Below are positions 21,240 to 30,117 of a stretch of 64,000 bases of DNA, piece after piece (position 1 is the first letter of the stretch; every line of letters starts with the position of its first letter). The translations under genes and the position numbers were made by a program. The notes beneath the pieces are model-generated. The model did not search any database. It saw nothing but the letters and a program-made list of their open reading frames with translations, and was not told where the DNA came from. This stretch comes from Sulfurimonas paralvinellae (GTDB lineage Bacteria; Campylobacterota; Campylobacteria; Campylobacterales; Sulfurimonadaceae): contig NZ_CP041406.1 in assembly GCF_014905135.1 (NCBI RefSeq), positions 1 to 64,000 of the forward strand, in the 5' to 3' direction.

Positions 21240-22388
21240 ATGATGGAATATATAACACTTTTTTTAGATGCCCTCCTTGATCTTAGCAATGCGATGGCTC
21301 CATATATACTCTTTGGTCTGATCTTTGCAGGTTTTTTACATGAACTTGTTCCCGATACCATTGTAAAAAATCATCTTGGCAAGGACTCTATTGTCTCTGT
21401 CATCAAAGCGACGATTTTTGGTATTCCTTTGCCTGTTTGTTCCTGTGGAGTTATTCCTCTTGCGACAAGCATCAAAAAAAGTGGTGCAAGTAATGGCTCT
21501 ACACTTTCATTTTTAATCTCTACCCCGATTACAGGGGTTGATTCTATTTTAGCGACCTATGGAATGTTTGGCTGGGCTTTTACCATTTACAGAGTAGTGA
21601 CTTCCATGATTATTTCCATAATTGCAGGGATTTTATCTAACATCTATGTTACAAAAGAAGAAGAGAAGCCAAAACCTGCATTTAGTATGGCAGCTCCATC
21701 GCAACAAAATTCTGTAATGAACTTCTCAGCTGTGCAAAAAACAAATACCGATGCAGAAGAAGAAACATGCAGTGATGACAGTTGTTGCAGCAGCGGTGAG
21801 AGCTGCGATGATAAAAAAAGCTGTATGGTAAAAAGTGCATTTTCATATGCCTTTGGTACACTTTTAAAAGATATAGCATCACCGCTTCTCGTCGGTCTGC
21901 TTGTTGGTGCTTTAATAACAGTTGCCGTCCCTGATAACTTGAGTGAGATACTCATCAAGTATAACTGGCTTTCATATATCATCGTTATAGCTATTGCCGT
22001 ACCAATGTATGTCTGTGCTACAGCATCGTTGCCGATTGCAGCAGGACTGATGCTCGCAGGTGTAAGTCCGGGTGCTGCGTTTGTCTTTTTAAGTGCAGGA
22101 CCTGCTACAAATACTGTGACAATAGGCGTCGTAAAAAAAATGTTAGGTACACGAACACTTTATATTTATTTGGGAACTATCATTATTGGTTCACTTATCT
22201 TTGGACTTGGACTTGATTATCTCTTCCGTGATGTGAATGTAAAAGAGCTGGTACATATGGATGAGCATGCAAGTTTGATTGCCTGGGCTTCGACATTTGT
22301 GCTTTGGGGATTTGTGCTTTACTATGTAATAAAATCGTATTTTTTGAAAGAAAAAGAGTGCAGCGACGGCAGTTGCTGCTCGGCTTAG
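21240..22388 (+). CDS. SO_0444-family Cu/Zn efflux permease (ArsP/DUF318-like)
   Basis: A 382-residue polytopic membrane protein. The first half has PLPVCSCGVIPLA near 62-74, typical of this permease family, and the second half has YVCATASLPIAAGLMLAGVS and SAGPATNTV. A hydrophilic loop around 165-200 is Cys/acid-rich (CSDDSCCSSGESCDD), and the C-terminus repeats the theme (CSDGSCC). The SO_0444 branch is associated with copper and zinc efflux; related ArsP proteins export organoarsenicals. It is co-directional with the cytochrome gene behind the ArsR operator. Substrate assignment remains family-based. Confidence 0.82.
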   Translation: MMEYITLFLDALLDLSNAMAPYILFGLIFAGFLHELVPDTIVKNHLGKDSIVSVIKATIFGIPLPVCSCGVIPLATSIKKSGASNGSTLSFLISTPITGVDSILATYGMFGWAFTIYRVVTSMIISIIAGILSNIYVTKEEEKPKPAFSMAAPSQQNSVMNFSAVQKTNTDAEEETCSDDSCCSSGESCDDKKSCMVKSAFSYAFGTLLKDIASPLLVGLLVGALITVAVPDNLSEILIKYNWLSYIIVIAIAVPMYVCATASLPIAAGLMLAGVSPGAAFVFLSAGPATNTVTIGVVKKMLGTRTLYIYLGTIIIGSLIFGLGLDYLFRDVNVKELVHMDEHASLIAWASTFVLWGFVLYYVIKSYFLKEKECSDGSCCSA

Positions 22389-22390
22389 GG

Positions 22391-22396
22391 TATAAT
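22391..22396 (+). promoter_or_regulatory. -10 element placed for a near-leaderless transcript
   Basis: TATAAT ends six bases before the ATG at 22403, so transcription would begin at or next to the start codon. No normal ribosome-binding site is correctly spaced. Confidence 0.45.
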
Positions 22397-22402
22397 AAAA
22401 TT

Positions 22403-22714
22403 ATGAAAAATAGACTACTCACACTTTTTTTACTTTTGTCCATGAGCTTCAATATAGCGCATGCCTATGTAATAGAAGTACTTGACACGCACTCGTGTCA
22501 TGTCAGTGAGTATGTTCATGACTTGAATGATAATAGTGAGACATCAGATAATGATATTTGTCATATGCATCACTTTTTTCATATTGCCATTATTCTTCCC
22601 GAAATAATCAATGAACTTTCAGATAAAGGTTTTACTCAAAAACCTTCTTCAAACACAAAAACATATGAATACAATTCATATGACAACTTTCTAAAACCTC
22701 CTATTAACGCATAA
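22403..22714 (+). CDS. Small exported His/Cys-containing protein
   Basis: A 103-residue protein with a signal peptide (about 1-21) and a mature part containing THSCHVSEYVH and CHMHHFFH, both candidate metal-binding clusters. ATG 22403 is chosen because it gives a clean signal peptide; the longer in-frame start lies within the permease gene. Small His-rich periplasmic proteins are frequent beside RND metal pumps, where they may bind or deliver the metal. I cannot assign a named family. Confidence 0.7.
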   Translation: MKNRLLTLFLLLSMSFNIAHAYVIEVLDTHSCHVSEYVHDLNDNSETSDNDICHMHHFFHIAIILPEIINELSDKGFTQKPSSNTKTYEYNSYDNFLKPPINA

Positions 22715-22750
22715 TACTTTTCAACCTATACCTCTGTAAAAAAATAACCT

Positions 22751-22768
22751 TATAAGCAGATGCTTATA
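22751..22768. promoter_or_regulatory. Palindrome upstream of the DUF302-RND operon
   Basis: TATAAGCA-GA-TGCTTATA is a perfect 18-bp palindrome located 17 bases before the DUF302 gene, near its ribosome-binding site. It could be a repressor operator or an mRNA hairpin. Its sequence differs from the ArsR palindrome at 20611. Confidence 0.5.
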
Positions 22769-22784
22769 TAAAAAGGAAAAAATT

Positions 22785-23165
22785 ATGATTTATAAAATAA
22801 TAACAGATAAATCTGTTCAAACTATCAAAAAAGAAATGGCAACAAAGGCAAAAGAGAGTGGCTTTGGAGTTCTGGGCTCATATGAATTTAAAAAGATTCT
22901 GCAAAGTAAAGGTTTTCCAATCCAAAAGGATATAACAGTTTATGAACTTTGTAATCCTAGTGCGGCGCAAGAAGCGCTTAATGATATGCCTGAAATATCT
23001 GTTTTTTTACCATGTAGATTATCAATCTATGAGGAAAATGGAGAGACAGTTTTAGCAACTATCAATATCAAAGATATGGTAAACAGTTTGGATGTAAATG
23101 AAGATTTCAAAGCACATATGATAATTGTTTTTGAGTATTTAGAAAAACTTATGAAATCTTGGTAA
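22785..23165 (+). CDS. DUF302-domain protein
   Basis: A 126-residue cytoplasmic protein matching the DUF302 fold: a ferredoxin-like domain with conserved ITVYELCNPSAAQEALNDMP near 45-64 and LPCRLSIYEENGETVLATI near 75-93 (shown in parts of the protein). No biochemical activity is established for DUF302; these genes often accompany redox or metal genes. Ribosome-binding site AAAGGAAA precedes the start. It begins the operon whose next genes encode the metal RND pump. Confidence 0.8.
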   Translation: MIYKIITDKSVQTIKKEMATKAKESGFGVLGSYEFKKILQSKGFPIQKDITVYELCNPSAAQEALNDMPEISVFLPCRLSIYEENGETVLATINIKDMVNSLDVNEDFKAHMIIVFEYLEKLMKSW

Positions 23166-23174
23166 AGGAAAAAA

Positions 23175-24350
23175 ATGAAAAGATTATTATTGGTTCCGTT
23201 TATTGTTTGGAACTTACAGGCGCAGGATTATAAAGGCTTATTAGAAGATGCTCTCCGTACATCACCTTATCTCAAAGCGAATGCCTTAGAAGTGAAACGT
23301 GCAGATGAGCAATCAAGCTTGATACAACGATATAAAAATCCGACACTCTCACTTGAAGCGTCACAGTTTAATCCAGATGTCGGAAAAAGTGAAGCAGGGT
23401 ACAGAGCAGTACTTACACAGCCAATTCGACTATGGGGAGTTGGTGATGACAGAGCAGCTTTAGCCACTGCAACAAAAGAAGAAGCGCAAGGTTTAGTAAC
23501 ATTGAAGCGTGCTGAGTTTGTAAAAGTTTTTTCTCTGCTTTACAATGATTATATAACTCAATCTGCACTGTTTCATCTGGCAGAGAATGAGTTTGCAATC
23601 TCAAAAAATATTGCTGCCATAACCAAAGAGAGATATGAAGCAGGGACAATTGCGAAAGTGAAATATCTTCGTGCCAAGGTAGACTTGACAGGTAGTAAAA
23701 ATGCACTCAATGAAAAAAAGATAATGCAGATACAGAGCTACTATAAACTTTTGGCATTTTCGGGTTTGAGAGATGAAAGAACTTTAGAAGATAACTACGA
23801 TTTTAAACTCTCAAACAAAGCAGCTAATGCACAGACATATACTTCTGCCAAGCTGCAGTACCTTCAATCACAGCAAAAAAGTACAAATGCCAAAGCGCAA
23901 CTCAATACAAACAAAATAGAGTGGATGAATCTCTATGCAGAGTATGAGGCTGAGCCAGATCAAGATATTGCCAGAGTCGGTGTAGATATTCCACTTGCTC
24001 TTTTTAATACGAAAAAAGAAGAGAAGCGCATCGCAGCACTACAAGCAAAACAGAGTGAGCTTTTAATTCAAAACCAAAAAACAGCACTTGGTTTTACTTT
24101 AGAGCGTTTGCAAAAACAATTACACATCTTAGGAGATGTCATCAGCTCTACAAAAGAGCTTTACAATGCTCAAAAAGAGCTCTTAAAAATGTATGAAGAG
24201 GGTTATAAAATAGCAACAGTCAACCTTTTGGAGCTGCAAAACATCAAAAATCAAATGATAGAGACAAAAGAAAAAGAGATAAGACTGCAAAGTCTCAAAA
24301 ATAAAAATATAGTTATGTATAACTATGAAGTAGGAGAATATAATGAATAA
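23175..24350 (+). CDS. TolC-family outer-membrane factor of metal RND pump (CzcC/CusC-like)
   Basis: A 391-residue outer-membrane efflux protein with signal peptide (about 1-16) and two long helical repeats (about 25-200 and 210-385) typical of the TolC trimer. It is the exit duct for the adaptor and pump encoded directly downstream; its last eight bases overlap the adaptor gene. Sequence around ALRTSPYLKANALEVKRA is typical of the family's first repeat. Metal specificity does not reside here. Confidence 0.9.
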   Translation: MKRLLLVPFIVWNLQAQDYKGLLEDALRTSPYLKANALEVKRADEQSSLIQRYKNPTLSLEASQFNPDVGKSEAGYRAVLTQPIRLWGVGDDRAALATATKEEAQGLVTLKRAEFVKVFSLLYNDYITQSALFHLAENEFAISKNIAAITKERYEAGTIAKVKYLRAKVDLTGSKNALNEKKIMQIQSYYKLLAFSGLRDERTLEDNYDFKLSNKAANAQTYTSAKLQYLQSQQKSTNAKAQLNTNKIEWMNLYAEYEAEPDQDIARVGVDIPLALFNTKKEEKRIAALQAKQSELLIQNQKTALGFTLERLQKQLHILGDVISSTKELYNAQKELLKMYEEGYKIATVNLLELQNIKNQMIETKEKEIRLQSLKNKNIVMYNYEVGEYNE

Positions 24351-25437
24351 AATATTAATAACATTGTTAGGACTCGGATACGCTTTACTCGCAGCAGAAG
24401 TTCCAATAGCAAAAACACAGATGCACAGTTTTAAAAAATCGGTAGCGTTAAACGCTAAGGTGATACAACTCTCAAACGCACAGCAGTCTATCACCTCATT
24501 AGTAAGCGGGCATTTGGAAAAATATTTTGTAAAGCCTGCCCAAGATGTAAAAAAAGGGGATAGAATCGCTCTTATTGAGTCAATTGAAGTTTCAAAAATG
24601 AGTGCAGATTATATTGCACTCAAAAAACAGTATGAAGCGGCACAAAAAAATTATGAAGCAATTAAAAAGCTTTATAAAAAGGGGCTTGCATCAATGCAGG
24701 ATCTTAATGCAGAGGCAATTAAAATGAGTGAAATTGCAGCAAATTTGACTGCATTAGAGTCACAGTTAGAGACTTTAAATATAAATGTAAAAAAATTAAC
24801 AAAAGCAACAGCAAATTTTATTTTGTATGCACACAGCAGTGGGCGTGTTTCTGCACTTTTAAAGCCTCTGCACTCTTCTGTATCATCTAATGAGCCGATT
24901 GTTTCAATCGTGAAGAATCAAGCCTATTATGTAAAATCATATCTGCCGCTTGAGTATGCTGCAAAAGCACGAATTGGAGACGCAATTGTAGTAGAGTATG
25001 CAGGTAAAGAGATAGTTACACATGCGACCCAGATCATGCCAAAAGTGGATGAGACAACACAAAGAGTAGTTGTACTATCAAGTGTTGATCAAAAGGTAGA
25101 TGATCTTTTTATTGATGTATATGTCAAAGCAACGATCTATTTTGCAGAGGCAAAAAGTTATATTGCAGTGAAAAAATCAGCACTCTCATTTTTTAATAAT
25201 GAATGGGTTGTGTTTGTTCCAAGTGAAGAAGAAAAAAATGAGGAAAAAGAAGAAAAAGGTGAAGAAAACGAGGAAGAAGCTTCAGTTCCATACGCACCGC
25301 AGGTTGTTGAAATAGTTGCACAAGATGATAAATATGTCGGTGTAAAAGGTTTAGAATTAGGACAAGAGTATGTGAGTGGTGAGAGTTATTATGTAAAATC
25401 AGCACTGCTAAAATCATCTCTTGGTGATGGGGATTAG
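24343..25437 (+). CDS. RND periplasmic adaptor (membrane-fusion protein) of metal pump
   Basis: A 364-residue adaptor with an N-terminal signal sequence, split lipoyl-like halves (SGHLEKYFVKPAQDVKKGD and the later FILYAHSSGRVSALLKPLHS, in parts), a helical hairpin at about 85-155, and a beta-barrel domain. A very acidic stretch, about residues 286-306 (mostly Glu and Lys), interrupts the membrane-proximal domain; that is unusual and could bind cations. It joins the outer-membrane factor to the RND pump. Start overlaps the preceding gene, implying coupling. Confidence 0.88.
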   Translation: MNKILITLLGLGYALLAAEVPIAKTQMHSFKKSVALNAKVIQLSNAQQSITSLVSGHLEKYFVKPAQDVKKGDRIALIESIEVSKMSADYIALKKQYEAAQKNYEAIKKLYKKGLASMQDLNAEAIKMSEIAANLTALESQLETLNINVKKLTKATANFILYAHSSGRVSALLKPLHSSVSSNEPIVSIVKNQAYYVKSYLPLEYAAKARIGDAIVVEYAGKEIVTHATQIMPKVDETTQRVVVLSSVDQKVDDLFIDVYVKATIYFAEAKSYIAVKKSALSFFNNEWVVFVPSEEEKNEEKEEKGEENEEEASVPYAPQVVEIVAQDDKYVGVKGLELGQEYVSGESYYVKSALLKSSLGDGD

Positions 25438-25446
25438 GAGTCTTTT

Positions 25447-28400
25447 ATGTTGGATAAACTCATAGAGCTTTCGCTCAAATATAAACTCTTAGTGCTTGTT
25501 GCCTTTATTGCTATTGCGGTAACCGGTTACAGGGCATATACACAGATTCCTATAGATGCATTCCCGGACATTACGCCTAAGCAGGTTGTAATTTATACGG
25601 AGAGTCCGGGTAATTCCGCTGAAGATATAGAAAAGCTCATCACCTATCCCATAGAGTCGGCAGTATCTGGTATGGCAGGGGTAAAACTCATTATGTCAAA
25701 CTCTATTTTTGGACTCTCTTATGTTTCAGTCTTCTTTGAAGACGACATGGATATATATTTTTTGAGACAGCTTGTTGCTGAACGTCTCTCAAACGTGGAT
25801 ATTCCAAAAGGATGGGGAAAGCCGGTTTTAGGACCAAACACAACAGGTCTTGGGCAGGTTTTTTGGTATGAAGTTAAAGATAGCACAGGAAAATATTCCC
25901 TTCAAAAGCTTAAAGAGATGCAGGAGTATATCGTTAAACCGCTATTTAAAAGTGTCAGCGGTGTTGAAGAGGTCATAGGCTGGGGTGGTGATGAGAAACA
26001 GTACAATGTTTTGATTGACACAAAAAAACTCCAGGATTTTGGCATTACTTATGATGATATAGTCAAAGCATTACAAAAGTCAAATCAGGCAGCCGGTGGA
26101 CAGTACTTAGAATTTAACCGTGAGCAGTACCTCATCCGTGGTGCAGGTCTGTATAAAACACTCGATGATATTAGAAATACGGTAGTAAAACCAACACAGG
26201 GACAGGCTATTACTATTGGCGATGTCGCAAATGTTGTTCCAGGCGTTGCTCCAAGATTTGGTGCGGTAAGTATAGATAATAAAGAAGCCGTAATGGGTAT
26301 GGTGCTCCAGCGTACAGCTACCAATGCTGCAAAAGTTGTTGAGAGAATAAAGGCAAAGATTGCAACGGTCAATACGGCACTCCCAGAAGGTGTAAAAATT
26401 TCTACTATATATGATAGAACAGAGATAACACATAAAGCGGTCAATACTATGACATCAGCACTTTTAAGCGGTGTGATTTTGGTTGCCATTGTACTCTTTT
26501 TGTTTTTATTTGAACTGCGTAGTGCTTTTATTGTTATTCTATCACTTCCGCTCTCGTTGCTCATCGCATTTTTATTGATGGATTATTACAACCTTTCAGC
26601 AAACCTTATGAGTTTAAGTGGTTTGGCTATTGCTGTGGGAATGATAGTTGATGGGACGATTGTTATCGTAGAGAACAGTTTTAGACTACTGCATGATGAA
26701 CCAGATAAAGATAAATTAACAGTTGTAAGTGAAGCTGCAAAAGGTGTTGCTAAACCGGTAACATTCGCAGTACTCATCATTGCTGCAGTATTTATTCCGC
26801 TGCTTTCACTTGACGGACTTGCAGGAAAACTCTATACACCTATGGCGCTTAACATCGTTTTTGTTATGCTTGGCTCTCTTGTAGTTGCTCTTGTTTTAGT
26901 GCCTGTTTTGATTTTACTACTTTTAAAGCCGACAAAATCGGCTGAAAATGTTGTAATGAAATCCATTAAAAAATTCTATACCCCTGCTTTGGTGTTTGCT
27001 CTTGATAATGCCAAGAAGATATTAGCCGTTGTGAGTGTTGTTTTTATAGTGCTAGCTTATATTCTCACTCAACAAGGACGTGAGTTTTTACCTACACTCA
27101 ATGAAGAATCCATCATGTATAGAGTCATTGCTATCCCTGGAACAGCACTTACTCAATCGATTGATGTTTCAAAAGAGGTAGAGAGTTATATACTTAAAAA
27201 ATATCCTGATGATGTTTCATCAGTTTTGGCGATGATAGGACGAAGTGAAAAAGGAGAAACAGCACAGCCAAACTATATGGAAATTCTTCTCACTTTAAAA
27301 CCAAACATTAAAGATCTGCCATCACTTACAAAAGAGATGAGTGAAGACTTGGAACATAGATTCCCTTTTGTACAGTTTGTACCGACACAGCCCATTGCTA
27401 TGAGAATAGAAGAGTTGCTTGAGGGTGTAAAAGCTGAACTCGCTATAAAAATTTACGGAGATGATCAAAAAGTACTTGATAAAATTTCCAAAGATATTCA
27501 AAGTGCCATTAAGCATGTAGACGGTTTAGAGCGAATGGAAGTGGAAACACAGCTTGGTCAGGCGCAAATCCAAATCATTCCAAATTATCTCTCGCTTGCG
27601 CGTTATGGTATCAGTGTTGATGAGGTTATGCAGATTATCCGAAACGGTATCGGAGAAGAGGGCATTACACAAAAGCTAGAGGGTATTAAAAGATTCCCTA
27701 TTGTTGCTAAAGTTCAAGGAGCGAAGAAAGATATTGATTCTATAAAAAATGTAACGTTACGTTCTCAAAACGGAAATATTGTCAGACTCAAAGATGTGTG
27801 TGATATAAAAATCGTTCAGGGAGCCTCTTTTATAAAAAGAGAAAATCTGAGCCGTTATATGGTTGTTTCAATGGATGTAGAAGGCCGTGATATGGCTTCA
27901 TTTGTCACCGAAGCAGACAAAATCATCAAAGAAAAAGTAAAAATGTCTGCTGGTTATTACATAGGCTGGGCAGGTGACTTTAAAAATATGCAAGAGGCAA
28001 CACAAAAGCTGATGATTATCATCCCAATTACAATCCTTTTAGTGATTTTACTGCTTTATACGGCATTTAATTCACTTGCAAAATCGATGATTATTCTTTT
28101 AAATGTGCCATTTGGTTTTATAGGAGGAATCATCGCTCTGCTTATCAGTGGAATATACCTCTCTGTATCTGCGATAGTAGGATTTTTGGCTATCTTTGCC
28201 ATCGCTATACTCAACGGTATAGTCCTTGTGAGTTTCATAGATGAACTGCGAGAGAAATTTCCGGATGTTGATTTAAAAACAGTACTGAAAGATGCGACAC
28301 TACTACGTTTAAGACCTGTTTTAATGACGGCATTTACTACACTTTTTGGAATATTGCCACTACTCTATGCAACGGGTGTAGGTAGTGAAATACAGTATCC

Positions 28401-28503
28401 TTTGGCAGTTGTCATTACGGGAGGCATTATCAGTTCAACACTCTTGACGCTCTTAATACTTCCGGCGACATATCTGCTTTTTTATAAGAAAGAGGAAAAT
28501 TAG
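25447..28503 (+). CDS. Heavy-metal efflux RND pump (CzcA/CusA family)
   Basis: A 1018-residue proton-driven trimeric pump of the HME-RND family, with twelve expected membrane helices and large periplasmic loops. N-terminal IDAFPDITPKQV and ESPGNSAEDIEKLITYPIE are family hallmarks. In helix 4 the motif is AVGMIVDGTIVIVEN: it keeps the Asp (402) and Glu (409) equivalent to CzcA D408 and E415, but has Ala at the position of CzcA D402, as CusA does. At the CusA Met623 region it reads RIEELLEG, closer to CzcA. I infer a divalent-metal pump more likely than Cu/Ag, without certainty. Last gene of the operon. Confidence 0.92.
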   Translation: MLDKLIELSLKYKLLVLVAFIAIAVTGYRAYTQIPIDAFPDITPKQVVIYTESPGNSAEDIEKLITYPIESAVSGMAGVKLIMSNSIFGLSYVSVFFEDDMDIYFLRQLVAERLSNVDIPKGWGKPVLGPNTTGLGQVFWYEVKDSTGKYSLQKLKEMQEYIVKPLFKSVSGVEEVIGWGGDEKQYNVLIDTKKLQDFGITYDDIVKALQKSNQAAGGQYLEFNREQYLIRGAGLYKTLDDIRNTVVKPTQGQAITIGDVANVVPGVAPRFGAVSIDNKEAVMGMVLQRTATNAAKVVERIKAKIATVNTALPEGVKISTIYDRTEITHKAVNTMTSALLSGVILVAIVLFLFLFELRSAFIVILSLPLSLLIAFLLMDYYNLSANLMSLSGLAIAVGMIVDGTIVIVENSFRLLHDEPDKDKLTVVSEAAKGVAKPVTFAVLIIAAVFIPLLSLDGLAGKLYTPMALNIVFVMLGSLVVALVLVPVLILLLLKPTKSAENVVMKSIKKFYTPALVFALDNAKKILAVVSVVFIVLAYILTQQGREFLPTLNEESIMYRVIAIPGTALTQSIDVSKEVESYILKKYPDDVSSVLAMIGRSEKGETAQPNYMEILLTLKPNIKDLPSLTKEMSEDLEHRFPFVQFVPTQPIAMRIEELLEGVKAELAIKIYGDDQKVLDKISKDIQSAIKHVDGLERMEVETQLGQAQIQIIPNYLSLARYGISVDEVMQIIRNGIGEEGITQKLEGIKRFPIVAKVQGAKKDIDSIKNVTLRSQNGNIVRLKDVCDIKIVQGASFIKRENLSRYMVVSMDVEGRDMASFVTEADKIIKEKVKMSAGYYIGWAGDFKNMQEATQKLMIIIPITILLVILLLYTAFNSLAKSMIILLNVPFGFIGGIIALLISGIYLSVSAIVGFLAIFAIAILNGIVLVSFIDELREKFPDVDLKTVLKDATLLRLRPVLMTAFTTLFGILPLLYATGVGSEIQYPLAVVITGGIISSTLLTLLILPATYLLFYKKEEN

Positions 28504-28509
28504 TGAAGT

Positions 28510-28544
28510 GCTAACACTTCGCTAACTCTTTTATGTGACAATAC
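28510..28544 (+). promoter_or_regulatory. Promoter/operator with phased GCTAA repeats (copy 1)
   Basis: GCTAA occurs at 28510-28514 and 28521-28525, 11 bp apart, followed by TGTGACAAT (28534-28542), which reads as an extended -10. The 35-bp block matches 31791-31825 at 31 positions. Direct repeats one helical turn apart over the -35 region are how OmpR-type response regulators activate promoters. GAAGTG-CTAA-CACTTC at 28505-28520 overlaps it and could also form a weak hairpin at the end of the pump operon. Confidence 0.65.
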
Positions 28545-28612
28545 CAACATCAAAACAAGGAAACGAACTTTCCGGGTTTGAAAAATTTAATTCACAACAT
28601 AAAGGATTCAAA

Positions 28613-29173
28613 ATGAAATTTGCAAAAATTACATTATCAGTAGCTCTTCTTGGAGCATTAACATTAGGTATGGCAGACGATGCTGCAACAACAGATACAA
28701 CAAGTAACAGCAGCACTACAACTACTACTACGAGTACAAGCACATCAACAAGTGTTGATTCACAAATTGCAGCTATTCAAGCAGCCCCGGCTGGGGAGCG
28801 TGTTCAAATGATGAATGAGTTTAAACAAAGACTTGCTAACATGAATCAAGAAGATCGCATGGCAGCAATCGCAGCGATGCAAGAAAAAATGCAAGGAAAA
28901 GCTTCAGCATTTGGTTCAACTACACGTGAGCAAGCTCAGGGTGCAAAAGATCAAGGTGCAGCTATGGGTCAAGAGACAAGCGCAAGAGCACAGGAAATGG
29001 CACAAGAGAAACAAATGCAGGCTAATGAGCAAATGTCACAAATGCAGAATATGAATCAGATGAGAACAGGTAATCAGTTTATGAATATGCCGGCAAATGC
29101 ACCTGCATCTTCTATGCCGATGAGCGGCGGTGCAACCGGTGGTTCAAACTTTAACATGAATATGGGACAATAA
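28613..29173 (+). CDS. Exported low-complexity Met/Gln-rich protein
   Basis: A 187-residue protein with a signal peptide (about 1-21), then a Ser/Thr tract at about 25-48, a helical Gln/Met/Ala-rich middle with an AIAAMQEKM-type pattern, and a Met/Asn/Gly-rich end. I do not recognise a family. ATG 28613 has ribosome-binding site AAAGGA and gives a proper signal peptide; the longer frame from 28535 runs through the promoter. Its promoter block is shared with the exported protein at 31852, so both probably answer to the two-component system between them. A role at the envelope under metal or stress is inference. Confidence 0.72.
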   Translation: MKFAKITLSVALLGALTLGMADDAATTDTTSNSSTTTTTTSTSTSTSVDSQIAAIQAAPAGERVQMMNEFKQRLANMNQEDRMAAIAAMQEKMQGKASAFGSTTREQAQGAKDQGAAMGQETSARAQEMAQEKQMQANEQMSQMQNMNQMRTGNQFMNMPANAPASSMPMSGGATGGSNFNMNMGQ

Positions 29174-29193
29174 GTCTGTTTACAAAAAAATTC

Positions 29194-29231
29194 TATAATC
29201 TCTTGGACAAGCTCTCGAGTCTTGTCAAGAG
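29194..29231 (+). promoter_or_regulatory. -10 element and adjoining inverted repeat before the barrel gene
   Basis: TATAAT at 29194-29199 is followed by CTCTTGGACAAG and, after a 9-base loop, CTTGTCAAGAG (29200-29231): an 11-bp stem with one bulged G. No T-tract follows, so a terminator is unlikely. It may shape the mRNA leader or be a protein-binding site, since each arm is itself nearly palindromic. Confidence 0.4.
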
Positions 29232-29250
29232 ATGAAACTAAGGAATATAG

Positions 29251-30111
29251 ATGAAAAAAATTATAACTTTTATGCTTTTAGGCTCGCTATCGACAGCACT
29301 TCTTGCTTATTCAGATATGGATATGGACGGAGTAGATGACAGTGTTGACAAATGTCCAAATACACCGTTAACAGACTTAGTAGACATCAATGGATGTACA
29401 AAAAAGGTCATTAAAGTCTCAAAAACAACAGCTGCAACTGCTCACTTTGACATTGTCGTCGGTGCCAACTATGCCGGTTCAAATTTTGTGACAACTCCTG
29501 CAACAGATACCTACTCAACTTCGCTTCAGCTTGATTATTATTATAAAGACTTTTCACTGCAGGCTTCTACATCTTACTATACGACAGATAGTGACGGCTA
29601 TAATGAAAATGGAATGAATGACTCTTTTGTCGGCGGAGCGTATAACTTTCATCCTCTTAAAGCACTTACTTTACGTGTTGGTATGGGAGCACTATTGCCA
29701 ACCTATGACACTTCACTCAATAACAACAATACAGATTATGTAGGATCACTCAATGCAAGCTATATGTTTGGAAAAGCAAATATTTTTGGAGGCTATGTCT
29801 TTACAAAAGTCAACGATGATGATGTTGTTTTAAGCCTTCACGGCGGAGCACAAACACAAAATATACTCTATAAGGATACAAACGCATACAGTGCCGGTCT
29901 CGGATACTATCTGACAAACAAACTCTACGTGAGTGGTGCATATAACCAGACAGAAAGTATTTATAAAAGTGTAGAGGATGCAAAAACAGTATCTGGGTAT
30001 GCTTATTACAGTATTGATAAAAACTGGTTTATGAATCTATCGTATGCGTATGGTCTGAGTGATTCTGCCAGTGATCATGCCGCTTCTATAAAATTAGGGT
30101 ACTATTTTTAA
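29251..30111 (+). CDS. Outer-membrane beta-barrel protein with TSP3-like calcium repeat
   Basis: A 286-residue exported protein. After the signal peptide (about 1-19) comes DMDMDGVDDSVDKCPNTP, a thrombospondin type 3-like calcium-binding repeat often seen at the base of OmpA-like proteins, with a second Cys in DINGCTKK. The rest, from about 65, alternates hydrophobic and polar residues in strands and ends in Phe (KLGYYF), as expected for a barrel of about 10-12 strands. There is no OmpA peptidoglycan-binding domain. It precedes the response regulator by six bases and is likely in the same operon. Confidence 0.8.
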   Translation: MKKIITFMLLGSLSTALLAYSDMDMDGVDDSVDKCPNTPLTDLVDINGCTKKVIKVSKTTAATAHFDIVVGANYAGSNFVTTPATDTYSTSLQLDYYYKDFSLQASTSYYTTDSDGYNENGMNDSFVGGAYNFHPLKALTLRVGMGALLPTYDTSLNNNNTDYVGSLNASYMFGKANIFGGYVFTKVNDDDVVLSLHGGAQTQNILYKDTNAYSAGLGYYLTNKLYVSGAYNQTESIYKSVEDAKTVSGYAYYSIDKNWFMNLSYAYGLSDSASDHAASIKLGYYF

Positions 30112-30117
30112 GAGTAG

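Noticed and set aside
28686-28753. Thr/Ser codon tract as a phase-variable repeat
   Set aside because: Codons are mixed (ACA, ACT, AGC, AGT) and any slippage would be by whole codons, so it would not switch the frame.
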